This document shows, piece after piece, positions 38,916 to 47,782 of a DNA stretch of 47,782 bases; position 1 is the first letter of the stretch, and the number at the start of each line of letters is the position of its first letter. This stretch comes from DAOTMI01 sp964605545 (GTDB lineage Bacteria; Patescibacteriota; Microgenomatia; UBA12405): positions 1 through 47,782 of the forward strand of contig CAZSCX010000002.1 of the NCBI GenBank assembly GCA_964605545.1, given 5' to 3'. The position numbers and the translations under genes were made by a program. Under the pieces are notes generated by a model. That model saw only the letters and a list, made by a program, of their open reading frames with translations, was not told where the DNA came from and made no database searches.

Positions 38916-40802
38916 TTAGTATATATCAGGATCGTAGATAAAATCGTCTTCGGTTTCATTTTTCCTTTTGGAAGAAGTTTTACCTTGACTTAATTCTTGT
39001 AAATGAGAAGGGATATCAAGCAAAAAGCGACTTGGTTCATTAAGAGAACTTTTGCCGATATAAAGACGTTTTGAGGCATAGGTAATTTCCAAAAAATCCT
39101 TAGCTCGAGTGACACCAACATAACAAAGACGACGTTCTTCTTCTAATTGAGCCTCGTCGACAAGACAACGAGAATGAGGTAAAAGTCCTTCTTCGAAACC
39201 GACCAAAAAAACAACTTCAAATTCCAATCCCTTTGAACCATGAAGAGTCATGAGACGCACTCCTTCCCTGCTTTCTTTCTTTTTATTTTTTTCCTGAGCT
39301 GAGTATTCTTGTTGAACAAGGGCAATGTTTTCCAGAAAATCATTTATTTTTGGAAAAGAAGTGGCAACCGATTTTAATTCTTTAATATTTTCGATTCGTT
39401 TTTGATCATCATCATCTTTTGGATCAAAACGATTGAGATAAGTAGAAGAATTGATCAAAGATTCTAAAATTTGAACTGTATCTAAATTTTTATATTTAAA
39501 ATCTTTAATAAATTCAAAAAAATGACGGGATTTGATTTTGCCAAGTGATTTAATAATTCTGGTTTCGGATATTTTGTCATTTTGATTTACTAAATAACGC
39601 ATTAGGGAAAGAATATCTTTGACTTCTGCTCTTTCATAAAAACGAATACCCCCCAAAAGAACATAGGGTAAGCCAAATTTCAAAAAGGCTTCCTCTAAGA
39701 CACGAGATTGTGCATTCATCCGATAAAGAACGGCAATATTTTTGTAAGGAATATGGACTATATTGTGGTAAAAATTAATACGATCGGCAATATATTCGGC
39801 TTCATCCATTTCATTTGAAGCTTCATAGATTCTGATTAAATCATTAGATTTTTTGGCAGTAAATAGTTTTAGAACGGGATGGCTATTATTCTTTGAAATA
39901 ATATTATTAGCGGCATCAAGAATAATTTGAGTCGAACGATAGTTTCTTTCCAGATTGATTATTTTGGCATCTTTAAAGTCGGTGGTAAAACTAATAAGAT
40001 TTTTGTAATCGGCACCACGCCAACCATAAATTGCTTGAGAAGCATCGCCGACAGCTGTTATTTGACGATACTTTTTGGCTAATAGCTTGGTTAAGAGATA
40101 TTGGATTTGATTGGTGTCTTGATATTCGTCGACTAAGATAAATTTATATTTATTTTGATATTTTTCTAAGATTGATGGATTTTTTATAAAAAGATCAACG
40201 GTTTTAAAAAGTAAATCATTGAAATCTAGAGCTTTGAATTCTTCTAATCTTTTTTGGTATTGACGATAAATTTTTACGGCATATTCCGCCCAAAAACCAC
40301 TGGCTTCTTCTAATGCTTGATGGGGATTTAAATAATTATTTTTGCAATTTTCGATAAAATAGGCAATTGAGGATGGTTTAAATTCTTTGGGATTGAGATC
40401 CAGATCAATTAAAACTCTTTTAATTAAATTTTCTTGATCATCAGAATCATAGATAATAAAATTATTATTAATGCCGATCTTATCACCATCAATCCTTAAT
40501 ACCCGACAACAAAAAGAATGAAAGGTGCCGGCAAATAAATTATTGGAATTGTCTGCCGACAAGCAGTTTTTGGAAAGAAGTTTTGCCATTCTTTCTTTCA
40601 TTTCATTGGCGGCTTTGTTGGTAAAGGTTAATAGAAGAATTTCCTGAGACTTGGCAATTTTTTGATAAATAAAGTAAGCTGCCCGATGAGTTAAAACTCG
40701 AGTCTTACCCGATCCGGCACCGGCTAATAATAACAAGGGAGAACCTTGAAAAGTAACGGCTTGGCGTTGTTCTGGATTTAAATCTTTTAAGATATCGGAC
40801 AC
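38916..40802 (-). CDS. UvrD/PcrA-type DNA helicase
   Basis: Superfamily 1A 3-prime to 5-prime helicase for repair and removal of replication blocks. Walker A is AGAGSGKT (27-34); then LLLTFTNKAANEMKERM, ILVDEYQDTNQIQ, AVGDASQAIYGWRGAD, LERNYRSTQ, LMTLHGSKGLEFEVVFLVGFEEGLLPH and EERRLCYVGVTRAK. The 628 residues lack the longer PcrA C-terminus. The start is GTG (40800-40802). It differs from the helicase at 31177-34143 by having no nuclease domain. Confidence 0.94.
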   Translation of the reverse strand: MSDILKDLNPEQRQAVTFQGSPLLLLAGAGSGKTRVLTHRAAYFIYQKIAKSQEILLLTFTNKAANEMKERMAKLLSKNCLSADNSNNLFAGTFHSFCCRVLRIDGDKIGINNNFIIYDSDDQENLIKRVLIDLDLNPKEFKPSSIAYFIENCKNNYLNPHQALEEASGFWAEYAVKIYRQYQKRLEEFKALDFNDLLFKTVDLFIKNPSILEKYQNKYKFILVDEYQDTNQIQYLLTKLLAKKYRQITAVGDASQAIYGWRGADYKNLISFTTDFKDAKIINLERNYRSTQIILDAANNIISKNNSHPVLKLFTAKKSNDLIRIYEASNEMDEAEYIADRINFYHNIVHIPYKNIAVLYRMNAQSRVLEEAFLKFGLPYVLLGGIRFYERAEVKDILSLMRYLVNQNDKISETRIIKSLGKIKSRHFFEFIKDFKYKNLDTVQILESLINSSTYLNRFDPKDDDDQKRIENIKELKSVATSFPKINDFLENIALVQQEYSAQEKNKKKESREGVRLMTLHGSKGLEFEVVFLVGFEEGLLPHSRCLVDEAQLEEERRLCYVGVTRAKDFLEITYASKRLYIGKSSLNEPSRFLLDIPSHLQELSQGKTSSKRKNETEDDFIYDPDIY

Positions 40803-40819
40803 CTGTCTATTTAACCATT

Positions 40820-42901
40820 TTATTTGATGACTTTATAGATTTTAGTTTTTCCGGTTTCAAAGATAGTCGAAAATCCTAGATCAATAAAGTTCTTTTCATT
40901 AAGAGCTGGGTATTTTTTGCGTTCATTGACTCCAAGAAAAACATAATCGACATTATATTTTTGAAGCAAACGACGAACTTCGTTGCGATCCTTATTGGTA
41001 TAAATTTTTTCGACATCAGCAGCACGGGCACCAGGCTGATCATAACCACCTCGCCAAAGCCATTCATGAACCAACCAACCTTGAACTGTGGGAAGACCGG
41101 TAGTAGCAGAAATTTGATTATAAAGAGTATAGCTATCTCCAACAGCTTCCAGCATTATTGGTTGACCGGTAATATTTTTATTTATCCAATCGATCGCTTC
41201 AAGATTATCCGAAAATTGATCTTTAAGAAAATTCATACCATAGAGACCCTTATATTCTTTTAGACCATAATAAGAACGAATGGCAAAGAATGGATATATT
41301 AAATGGGATACAAAAATTAGTAAAAATAATATTTTATAAATTAAATATTGACGATGATTTTTGATCAATGTGGAAAGACGAACCAAAACATAACCAGTTA
41401 TTAGGGAATATATGATAAAAGCTTGGTAAACTAATTTGAACATAGTATTGGCTCGACGATGAGAAAAGATATAAATATCTTTTAAATATACACATTCGGG
41501 AAGTACAACCAGGAGAGTGGCGGTCAAAAATAACCCCATGACAAAAAGATCGGTATACAAAAATGATTTCTTGCGATTTTTGAGTTGGTAAGAAAAGAGA
41601 GAAAAGATGTAAGGAATGATAATTAGCCAAAAACCACCATAGAGAATGAAGAGTTGATAAAAAGGTGTTTGAGCATCAGATAATTTTATGCCTTGGGCCA
41701 TAGGAATAAAATTGAGAGAAAAAGGGAGAGTAAAAATATACCAGGCAATAATTACACCTAGACCATTAACGATAGTTTTCCAAAGACTAATGTTGATCAA
41801 AAAATAAGTAACGGCAAACAATAAACCATAAATTGCAAAATCCCAAGCATTGGTCATAAAGGCCAAAGAAAGAGTCAAACCGGAATAAATTATCAACCGC
41901 CAATTAATGAAATATGAAGTGGGGGCGTTTAAAACCAAAAGCATAGCGATAAAAAAGAGAATAATGGGAATATCGTTCATGTGGCCATGGAGATCGGCGA
42001 CAACAAAACTATAAATGGGAAACTCATGAATTGTTTTGTCGTTAACATCAGGATCAAAACCAATAAATCTAGTAGCATCGGGATACCAATATGAGTTAGC
42101 AGCCCTTTGAAAAGCATTTTTGCTGAGAACTAGTTGACCATTATTTTGCTTGATATTGAGTTTAGATATTTTGTAAATAGCGTGAAGATTACCACCAAAA
42201 GTTAAGAATAGAGCAGAAAAAAGACCGCCGATAAGGATAAATTTAAATTGGGTTTTTTTGGTAAAAAAATGATGGATAATATTGCCCACTAAGGAAAAAC
42301 CGGAAACAAAAGTGAGAGCACAAACAGTAGCGATAGAAAGATTATAAGTAATAGCTGATATAAGTCCGGAAAATTTGGTTAATAGGCTAAAATATAGATG
42401 ACCGAAATAATAATAATTAATTGATTCACCAGCAAACCACATATCAGCTGGAGGCATATATTTAGCTCTAAGCATGGAATTAATAAAACCCCAATCCATG
42501 AATTTCTCTAAGCCTTCAATCATGGGATTGTAACCACGAACAAAAGACCAAAAAATCAAGATAATAAAAAATAATATTTCTTCAAAAATTAAAATTTTAT
42601 AATTATTTTTTAGTAATTTTATAAAATCAGCAAATTTTTGTTTTTTGAAAAGATAAAAATAATTTAAAAAAGAAATTAATAATAGAATCAAAAAAATCGA
42701 TGGAGTAGAAAAAGTGACAAGTTTAAAAATACCTAAAACAAAAATACAATAAGTGGTAAAAGTAATACCAATGATTTTGGAAAAAATATAACCTTTGTCA
42801 AAAAATTTTTTGAATAAATTAAAAGTAAAAGGAAGGACTGAAGTACCAAAAAGCAAAATAATAAACCACCAAAATAATATGTATTTTAAGTCAGCGAACA
42901 T
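40820..42901 (-). CDS. DUF2298 (Chlor_Arch_YYY) polytopic membrane protein, likely GT-C glycosyltransferase-like
   Basis: A membrane protein of 693 residues from the ATG at 42899-42901 (MFADLKYILFWW). It has about a dozen hydrophobic helices and the family hallmark NYYYFGH, preceded by a loop with MPPADMWFAGESI. The HGHMNDIPI loop, with an acidic residue after a helix, resembles the active-site loops of GT-C enzymes. The last 130 residues are soluble (ILEAVGDSYTLYNQISATTGLP...). The upstream alternative start would extend into the PAP2 gene; I prefer the one that overlaps PAP2 by 11 nt. Function of the family is not established. Confidence 0.85.
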   Translation of the reverse strand: MFADLKYILFWWFIILLFGTSVLPFTFNLFKKFFDKGYIFSKIIGITFTTYCIFVLGIFKLVTFSTPSIFLILLLISFLNYFYLFKKQKFADFIKLLKNNYKILIFEEILFFIILIFWSFVRGYNPMIEGLEKFMDWGFINSMLRAKYMPPADMWFAGESINYYYFGHLYFSLLTKFSGLISAITYNLSIATVCALTFVSGFSLVGNIIHHFFTKKTQFKFILIGGLFSALFLTFGGNLHAIYKISKLNIKQNNGQLVLSKNAFQRAANSYWYPDATRFIGFDPDVNDKTIHEFPIYSFVVADLHGHMNDIPIILFFIAMLLVLNAPTSYFINWRLIIYSGLTLSLAFMTNAWDFAIYGLLFAVTYFLINISLWKTIVNGLGVIIAWYIFTLPFSLNFIPMAQGIKLSDAQTPFYQLFILYGGFWLIIIPYIFSLFSYQLKNRKKSFLYTDLFVMGLFLTATLLVVLPECVYLKDIYIFSHRRANTMFKLVYQAFIIYSLITGYVLVRLSTLIKNHRQYLIYKILFLLIFVSHLIYPFFAIRSYYGLKEYKGLYGMNFLKDQFSDNLEAIDWINKNITGQPIMLEAVGDSYTLYNQISATTGLPTVQGWLVHEWLWRGGYDQPGARAADVEKIYTNKDRNEVRRLLQKYNVDYVFLGVNERKKYPALNEKNFIDLGFSTIFETGKTKIYKVIK

Positions 42902-43460
42902 AAAAAATAAAATTAAATATTTTTTCGATAAAATTATTGATAACAAAAGGAAGATGTATAGGAAGAGAAAATAAATACATGGCTATACCAATAATGGCTC
43001 CACCAAGGACATCAATTGGATAATGCAGGCCGACAAAAACTCTAAATGAAAGAAGAGGCAAGACAATTAGCCAATAGAGAATGGGATTGAAAACTTGATA
43101 TTGCAGAATAAAAAAGAAAAAGAAAACAGCTTTTATGGTATGACCCGAAGGAAAAGAGCCGTTGGTATACCAATGTTTAATTAATCCAGAAGGAATAGAA
43201 TTTTTGTTTTTATGAACGGGGCGATGCCAAATTTTTTTGGTTTTAAGATATTTTTCGATTATTTCCCCTATTAGTGTGGCAAAAAATAATTGACAAAAGA
43301 TATTAATATCTTTCTTGATTAAAAGATAAGAAATATAAAAAAGAAAAATCCAAATAATATAATTAGTGGCAACTAAAACAAAACGGCCAATTGGAAATTG
43401 GCAAAAATGTTTAAAGTAGTCTTTTTTTGGTTGCCAAAAAAACAATTCTTTGTTGGTCAT
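42891..43460 (-). CDS. PAP2-superfamily membrane phosphatase
   Basis: A 189-residue membrane phosphatase. Catalytic motifs are KxxxxxxRP in KTKKIWHRP (73-81), PSGH (104-107) and RVFVGLHYPID (R140, H146, D150), on a background of several hydrophobic helices. PAP2 enzymes dephosphorylate polyprenyl or lipid phosphates. Next to GT-C enzymes and a UbiA phosphoribosyltransferase-like gene, a polyprenyl-linked substrate is likely (undecaprenyl diphosphate, or a phosphoribosyl lipid as for mycobacterial Rv3807c). It begins at the epimerase stop. Confidence 0.88.
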   Translation of the reverse strand: MTNKELFFWQPKKDYFKHFCQFPIGRFVLVATNYIIWIFLFYISYLLIKKDINIFCQLFFATLIGEIIEKYLKTKKIWHRPVHKNKNSIPSGLIKHWYTNGSFPSGHTIKAVFFFFFILQYQVFNPILYWLIVLPLLSFRVFVGLHYPIDVLGGAIIGIAMYLFSLPIHLPFVINNFIEKIFNFIFYVR

Positions 43461-44509
43461 TAGAAAAATATTTTAATAATTTTTAATATTCCCTGACTCC
43501 AGGGAACTCGATGAGAAACACCACTTTGATTTTGAAAATTGTCGAGATTGGCAAGATACCATTTATAATTTCTAATCAAAGCTTCGGCATTGGAATATTT
43601 TGGTTGGAAATTAAGTTTTTCTTCGGCTTTTTTTATAGAAACAAAAGAATCTTTACCGGCAGTTTCGTAAACCCATTTATAAAGAGGTGAAAGATGGAAA
43701 AATTCTAGAATCTTTAGAGCCGCAATAACAGGAGCGGCAGGAAAACCAATAATTTTTTTGCCAAAACCGGCATAATCAAGAACTTTTTGATAATCTTCTC
43801 TCATAGTGCTAAAACGTTTAGCACCAATATTAAAGGTATCGTTTACCTTTTTAGAATTAAGAGTTAAACAGGAATGAATGACAACACATAAATCTTGGAC
43901 ATCCAATAGTTGATAGGGATTGTTGCCATTGCCTATCACAGGAAAATTTTTGCCGGATTTAGCCCAATCATAGAGGAGAGAAAAAACACCTAGTCTCTCG
44001 GGACCAATAAATGATTTGGGTCTTAGTACCGGAATGATCATCCCCTTTTTACGATATTCTTGACAATATTGTTCAGAGATAATTTTGGCTTCGCCATAAG
44101 GCCCAACACCATGTAATTTATCAGTTTCGTAAAGAGGATGATGATCGGGAATACCGTAAACTGCAGTAGATGAAATATAAACGAAACGTTTAATTTTTTT
44201 CTCTTTGGCTTGTTTTAATAAATCTTTAGTGGCATAAGCATTGGTGGACATAATATCCTCTTTGGAATAAAGAGGTAAGGCAGCGGCGGCATGGACGATA
44301 TAATCGACACCTTGATAGGATTTTTCGATAGTTTTAGGATGACGAATATCACCTAAAATAAAATCGATTTTTCTTAATTCGGGATAATTGAATGGAGCAA
44401 TATCAAGAACCCTAACCGAATAGTTGTTTTTGAGAAGGTGACGAACAAGATTGATACCCAGAAAACCTGAACCGCCGGTAACTAAAACTAAGGGTTTTTT
44501 GTTAGTCAT
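43460..44509 (-). CDS. NAD(P)-dependent extended SDR, sugar-nucleotide epimerase/dehydratase-like
   Basis: A 349-residue extended short-chain dehydrogenase. The nucleotide motif is TGGSGFLG (11-18), followed by GDIRHP, VHAAAA, YISSTAVYG (111-119) and the catalytic YGEAK (Y138, K142). The C-terminal part would bind the nucleotide sugar. The best guess is an NDP-sugar 4-epimerase or dehydratase, or a related steroid-type SDR; the sequence alone does not decide. It shares 1 nt with PAP2 and begins 9 nt after the GT39 gene. Confidence 0.85.
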   Translation of the reverse strand: MTNKKPLVLVTGGSGFLGINLVRHLLKNNYSVRVLDIAPFNYPELRKIDFILGDIRHPKTIEKSYQGVDYIVHAAAALPLYSKEDIMSTNAYATKDLLKQAKEKKIKRFVYISSTAVYGIPDHHPLYETDKLHGVGPYGEAKIISEQYCQEYRKKGMIIPVLRPKSFIGPERLGVFSLLYDWAKSGKNFPVIGNGNNPYQLLDVQDLCVVIHSCLTLNSKKVNDTFNIGAKRFSTMREDYQKVLDYAGFGKKIIGFPAAPVIAALKILEFFHLSPLYKWVYETAGKDSFVSIKKAEEKLNFQPKYSNAEALIRNYKWYLANLDNFQNQSGVSHRVPWSQGILKIIKIFF

Positions 44510-44518
44510 ATGGGTATA

Positions 44519-46033
44519 TTATATCTTTTTATAAATTAATACTTGAGGATGATCATAAACCGTAAATGATTCATCGGCGTTCTGATCATTAATAGTAACA
44601 CCAAAAATTGCAGGAAAACGCGTAAATTCTTTGACTTTTTGATAATTTAACTTGCCTTCAAATAGATCTTGATAATACTTGGCACTAATAGGATATTTGT
44701 CCTTTAGATCGGTAATAGGTTTCCAAAGGCGATTGCTGGCAATGACCAGATAGTCTCCCCGATTTAATTGGTCATTAATTTTTAACCATTTTTGAGGGTT
44801 ATGATCAGACTCATACATAGCCAATTCTTCTGTTTTGTGGCCAAAATCACTACCAAGCGGAAGGCCATCGTCCCAATGTTCTCGAAGAATTGTTGAATTT
44901 GGAGGAAGGTTGTTTTTGAGCCAAAGAGAAGCATCGAGGCGTGTATTAGGATAAAAATAAATACTTAGGAAAGCCAGGAGTATAAAAAAATGAGGGATAA
45001 AAAACAGAAGAAAGAGATTCTTGTTTTTTTTCAGATAAAGGGCAGCTGTGAGACAAATAAAAGGATAAAGGGGCAACATGTAGCGCATGAATTTAACAGC
45101 AAAACATCCGGTAATGGCAAAATATATGAAAACAAAAATAAACATAAAAATAAAACCCTTTATTTTTATGTTTCTGAAAAATTTAGTAAAAAATAAAAGA
45201 GAAGCAAGACTAAGAAAGGGGCCAGCTCCCCATAAAAAAATATTTTTTAAAGGATATAGATAAGCAGTAGTTTTAACATACTGGAGAGTGTAAGGAAAAA
45301 CATAGGCATTTTTGGTCATGGCTTGCTGCTCCATAATCTGACGATAAAAAGTTTTAAAATCTAAAAAAGCATAAGGCATGCCGATAAAAAGAAAAAAAAG
45401 AGAAAAGAGACCAAAAAGAAACAAGTGTTTGATTTTGTTTGGTTTAAGAAAAATTATTAAAATTATGGGAAATAAAATCGGAAAGGCGCTGACCTTGGTA
45501 GCAAAAGCAAGACCGGTAAAAATACTGCTGAAGACAAGATATTTTGAGGTAGTATAAAAATAAAAAAGAAGAGCAAAATAGAGAGATAAATAAATAAAAC
45601 AATTTAATATGGTATCGACGGCGTAAAAATGAGAAAGTTGAACGGCGAAAATACAAGTAGCATAAAAAATTGCTGATATTAGTGATGTTTTTTCCGATTT
45701 TGTAAATAATTTGCAAATTAGATAAATAGTATAAATAGTTATGACGTCAAAAATTGAGGAGATAAAACGGCCAATTAAATTTATATAATCATAGGAAGAT
45801 GAAGGCGGAAAAATGTGAGCCAAATTATTTGATACAATTTTTAATAAGTAAATAGGAAAGGAACCATAGGCAAAAAATTTAGGGTTGAGATTGTTGGGAT
45901 AAGTAATTTTTTCGGTAACCATAATAATCATTCTTTCATCGGGATGAAGGTGATAACCTTGATCCCAATTAAGACCGAAAGTTCTAAACAAAAGACCAAT
46001 AACTAAAATGAAATAGATTAAATATTTCTTCAT
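44519..46033 (-). CDS. GT39-like membrane glycosyltransferase, copy 1
   Basis: A 504-residue integral membrane protein with about 10-12 helices and a soluble C-terminus. The first extracytoplasmic loop carries HPDER (30-34), the acidic motif of GT-C enzymes such as ArnT and PMT that use a polyprenyl-phosphate sugar. The soluble end has YYQDLFEGKLNYQKVKEF and DESFTVYDHPQVLIYKK. It is clearly paralogous to the next gene upstream (HPDE loop, FYAYGxFP-type segment, YYxDLFxGK, TVxDHPxxxIYxx). It overlaps that gene by 4 nt. Confidence 0.82.
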   Translation of the reverse strand: MKKYLIYFILVIGLLFRTFGLNWDQGYHLHPDERMIIMVTEKITYPNNLNPKFFAYGSFPIYLLKIVSNNLAHIFPPSSSYDYINLIGRFISSIFDVITIYTIYLICKLFTKSEKTSLISAIFYATCIFAVQLSHFYAVDTILNCFIYLSLYFALLFYFYTTSKYLVFSSIFTGLAFATKVSAFPILFPIILIIFLKPNKIKHLFLFGLFSLFFLFIGMPYAFLDFKTFYRQIMEQQAMTKNAYVFPYTLQYVKTTAYLYPLKNIFLWGAGPFLSLASLLFFTKFFRNIKIKGFIFMFIFVFIYFAITGCFAVKFMRYMLPLYPFICLTAALYLKKNKNLFLLFFIPHFFILLAFLSIYFYPNTRLDASLWLKNNLPPNSTILREHWDDGLPLGSDFGHKTEELAMYESDHNPQKWLKINDQLNRGDYLVIASNRLWKPITDLKDKYPISAKYYQDLFEGKLNYQKVKEFTRFPAIFGVTINDQNADESFTVYDHPQVLIYKKI

Positions 46034-47553
46034 TTGCTTCTTTGATAAAGTCTAATTTTGGGATGATCAAAAACTGTCCAGGTTTCTTCGGCATTTTCCG
46101 GATCTAACAAAAAATAATTTTTAATTTGGAAAGTTTTTAGAGATTTAAAACCAGATTTTCCGGAAAAAAGATCTTTATAATATTGACTGCTAAAAGGAAA
46201 AGAAATTCCTTTTTGGTTTTTGAAAACACGACGTGATGGAATTAATACATAATCGGAATTTTTTTGATATCTTTGTAGTTCTGCCTGATTATTGGAAGAA
46301 TTTTCTAGACTATAAAAATCAAAATTGATAGTTTTAAAATGATTATTGGTATTAATGGGAATGTTTATGACATTGCCACCTTCAGAAAGAATTGTCTTGC
46401 CGGAAACAATGTTTTGATCAATCCATTTTGAAGTCTGAAGACGAATATCGGGCTTTAAATAAAGATTGATAAAAAGTAAACCAGGCGTAAGACAAAGAAT
46501 GGTAAATAGATAAAATAATTTTTCCGATTTAATTTTACTGATAAATAATACAGCGAAAAATGGAAAAATAAAAAATATGGGAGCCATAAAACGAACCCAT
46601 TTAGTATAAAGCTGACCAAAATAAATAAAATAAATTAAACAAGGAATAAGGAGAATAAAATATTTTTGATTAAAAAGTTTTTTCTTGATAAAAAGAAAAA
46701 ACCCAAAAATAGATAAAATAAAAGTAGATAACCCAGACACATAGGGAAATATTTTATGAAACTGAAAAATATATGGAAGACTGTGAAGAAATTGATTGGT
46801 ATAGAAAACCTTGATTTTGCCGGTGGCGACACCGGTTTCATAGTTCATTGAGGAAAGAAATTCATGAAAATTGATCAAATAATAAGGGGTGGAAATAAGG
46901 GTAATTGAACCAGTAATTAGTAAATAGTAAACAGTAGTTAGTAAATTAAATTTTAAGGCAAAAATAATAGGTAAGATAAAAAAGACAGCAGTAATTTTAC
47001 TACCGATGCCAATTCCAGTAACCAAAGCAGACCAAAAAATATATTTTAATTTTATTTTTTCGTGCAACATTAACGCCATATAGATATTGAAAACAAGAAC
47101 AAAAGATAGAATTGATTCCGTGGTACCAAAATGGGCAATTTGAATTAAACCTGGATTTAGGATAATAAAGAGAAATAAAAGCAGTTGATATTTTGGTTTT
47201 TTAAAAAATATTTTTGAAATTAGATAAATAAAATAAGCAGTAAAACAGGAAAATATTGCTGATAAAATCCTTAACCCAAAAACCGCTTGAATAAAACTAA
47301 GATTGATACTCAAAGACGGATTAAACCAAAAATTAAAAAATTTAAAAATAAAATAAACAATATAAAGTGGAAATTGACCATAAGCATAAAAACCAGGATC
47401 AAGATTTTGGGGTGATAATTGAGAAATGGCTCGAGCCATATTACTTTCATCGGGATGAAAGAAATAATTGTTTCCCCAATTTATTTTTAGAAAACGAGTA
47501 AAACACAAGAGTAGCACCAATAAGATAAAAAAATTTTTTGGTTTAGAGAACAT
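46030..47553 (-). CDS. GT39-like membrane glycosyltransferase, copy 2
   Basis: A 507-residue paralogue of the neighbouring transferase with the same layout: N-terminal helix, HPDES loop (33-37), YAYGQFPLY, about 10 helices, and a soluble tail with YYKDLFSGKSGFKSLKTF and ETWTVFDHPKIRLYQ. The two copies have diverged strongly, so they may use different acceptors or donors. It overlaps the UbiA-like gene by 11 nt, placing it downstream of that gene in one operon. Confidence 0.82.
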   Translation of the reverse strand: MFSKPKNFFILLVLLLCFTRFLKINWGNNYFFHPDESNMARAISQLSPQNLDPGFYAYGQFPLYIVYFIFKFFNFWFNPSLSINLSFIQAVFGLRILSAIFSCFTAYFIYLISKIFFKKPKYQLLLFLFIILNPGLIQIAHFGTTESILSFVLVFNIYMALMLHEKIKLKYIFWSALVTGIGIGSKITAVFFILPIIFALKFNLLTTVYYLLITGSITLISTPYYLINFHEFLSSMNYETGVATGKIKVFYTNQFLHSLPYIFQFHKIFPYVSGLSTFILSIFGFFLFIKKKLFNQKYFILLIPCLIYFIYFGQLYTKWVRFMAPIFFIFPFFAVLFISKIKSEKLFYLFTILCLTPGLLFINLYLKPDIRLQTSKWIDQNIVSGKTILSEGGNVINIPINTNNHFKTINFDFYSLENSSNNQAELQRYQKNSDYVLIPSRRVFKNQKGISFPFSSQYYKDLFSGKSGFKSLKTFQIKNYFLLDPENAEETWTVFDHPKIRLYQRSK

Positions 47554-47782
47554 AAACTAAGGTGATCATTAGAATTCCCCAAGAGGCAACGGCAATGATG
47601 AGGGGAATATCGGTAGACACAACTCTTTCTGGACGTTCACCTTCTTGCATTTCAAAAATGATTTGACCATAACGCATAAGACCAAAGATAACCGGAAAAA
47701 GAGTAATCATATACCATTTACGATCAAGTAATAAGGGAAAATTGGCCAGTAAATATTTATGAATACTGCCATCAAAAGAAAT
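47543..47782 (-). CDS. UbiA-family prenyltransferase, C-terminal 79 residues (partial)
   Basis: The frame is open to the right edge and ends at the TAA at 47543-47545. The visible end has two hydrophobic helices around ITLFPVIFGLMRYGQIIFEM, EGERPERVVSTDIPL and IIAVASWGILMITLVYVL. This pattern (FGxxRY, then P..-S/R-D-PL, then a final helix) is that of decaprenyl-phosphate phosphoribosyltransferase-type UbiA enzymes, which make the lipid-linked pentose donor in mycobacteria. Catalytic DxxxD motifs lie outside the window. Confidence 0.75.
   Translation of the reverse strand: MSFDGSIHKYLLANFPLLLDRKWYMITLFPVIFGLMRYGQIIFEMQEGERPERVVSTDIPLIIAVASWGILMITLVYVL

Noticed and set aside
1..47782. tRNA or rRNA genes in the gaps
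   Set aside because: Gaps are mostly under 110 nt; those at 1633-1782, 24641-24748 and 34333-34516 contain promoters, hairpins and leaders but no cloverleaf or conserved T-loop sequence that I can see.

Overview
The window comes from a small, AT-rich, very compact bacterial genome, most likely a Candidate Phyla Radiation (Patescibacteria) member of the Microgenomates type. This placement is inferred from minimal gene versions (IF-2 starting at its G domain, AlaRS without C-Ala, ProRS without an INS domain, MiaB without TRAM), many 1-40 nt gene overlaps, the GT39/DUF2298/UbiA membrane cluster, and a zinc-less DnaJ. No database search was possible. Nearly all genes are on the minus strand. I found no tRNA, rRNA or CRISPR array.

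Layout. 1-1632: N-terminal part of rpoB (minus, runs off the left edge), divergent from a small LPxTG-like surface protein and a short miaB (plus). 3261-4728: mltG, a zinc-ribbon protein and ruvX. 4755-9276: operon alaS - actin-like/baseplate-J membrane protein - sortase. 9317-10474: a methyltransferase and a small membrane protein. 10495-14530: a 39-codon ORF, proS, ftsK, rodZ-like. 14535-15127: relBE-type toxin-antitoxin pair. 15171-18495: a protease-less Lon ATPase, family 4 UDG, RNase J. 18520-20999: rpsO-pnp. 21090-24640: nusA-infB-degenerate DHH protein, then a small Cys protein. 24749-28695: hrcA-grpE-dnaK-dnaJ under a CIRCE operator. 28720-34143: rmuC, an unknown protein, dut and a helicase-nuclease. 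34144-35140: accessory island with a Cys-rich miniprotein and a REP-associated tyrosine transposase (RAYT). 35129-40802: gatB, gatA, gatC, a FemX-like transferase and a UvrD/PcrA helicase. 40820-47782: cell-envelope cluster of DUF2298 protein, PAP2 phosphatase, SDR epimerase, two GT39-like transferases and the C-terminus of a UbiA prenyltransferase.

How the parts fit. One theme is information processing with stripped-down enzymes. The other is the cell surface: MltG, a FemX-like bridge transferase, a sortase with a nearby LPASG substrate, and a lipid-linked sugar cluster suggest a Gram-positive-like wall with covalently anchored proteins and polyprenyl-phosphate-dependent glycosylation.

The strongest unannotated signal is regulatory. 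At least thirteen transcription units have a -10 box 5-9 nt upstream of the start codon, predicting leaderless or nearly leaderless mRNAs, while internal operon genes can use coding-embedded Shine-Dalgarno sequences. The most unusual locus is the RAYT gene, whose reading frame contains two inverted copies of a GC-rich REP-like palindrome plus partial repeats. Beside it lie a Cys-rich miniprotein with a strong Shine-Dalgarno and a diverged duplicate of the neighbouring helicase promoter and start site.
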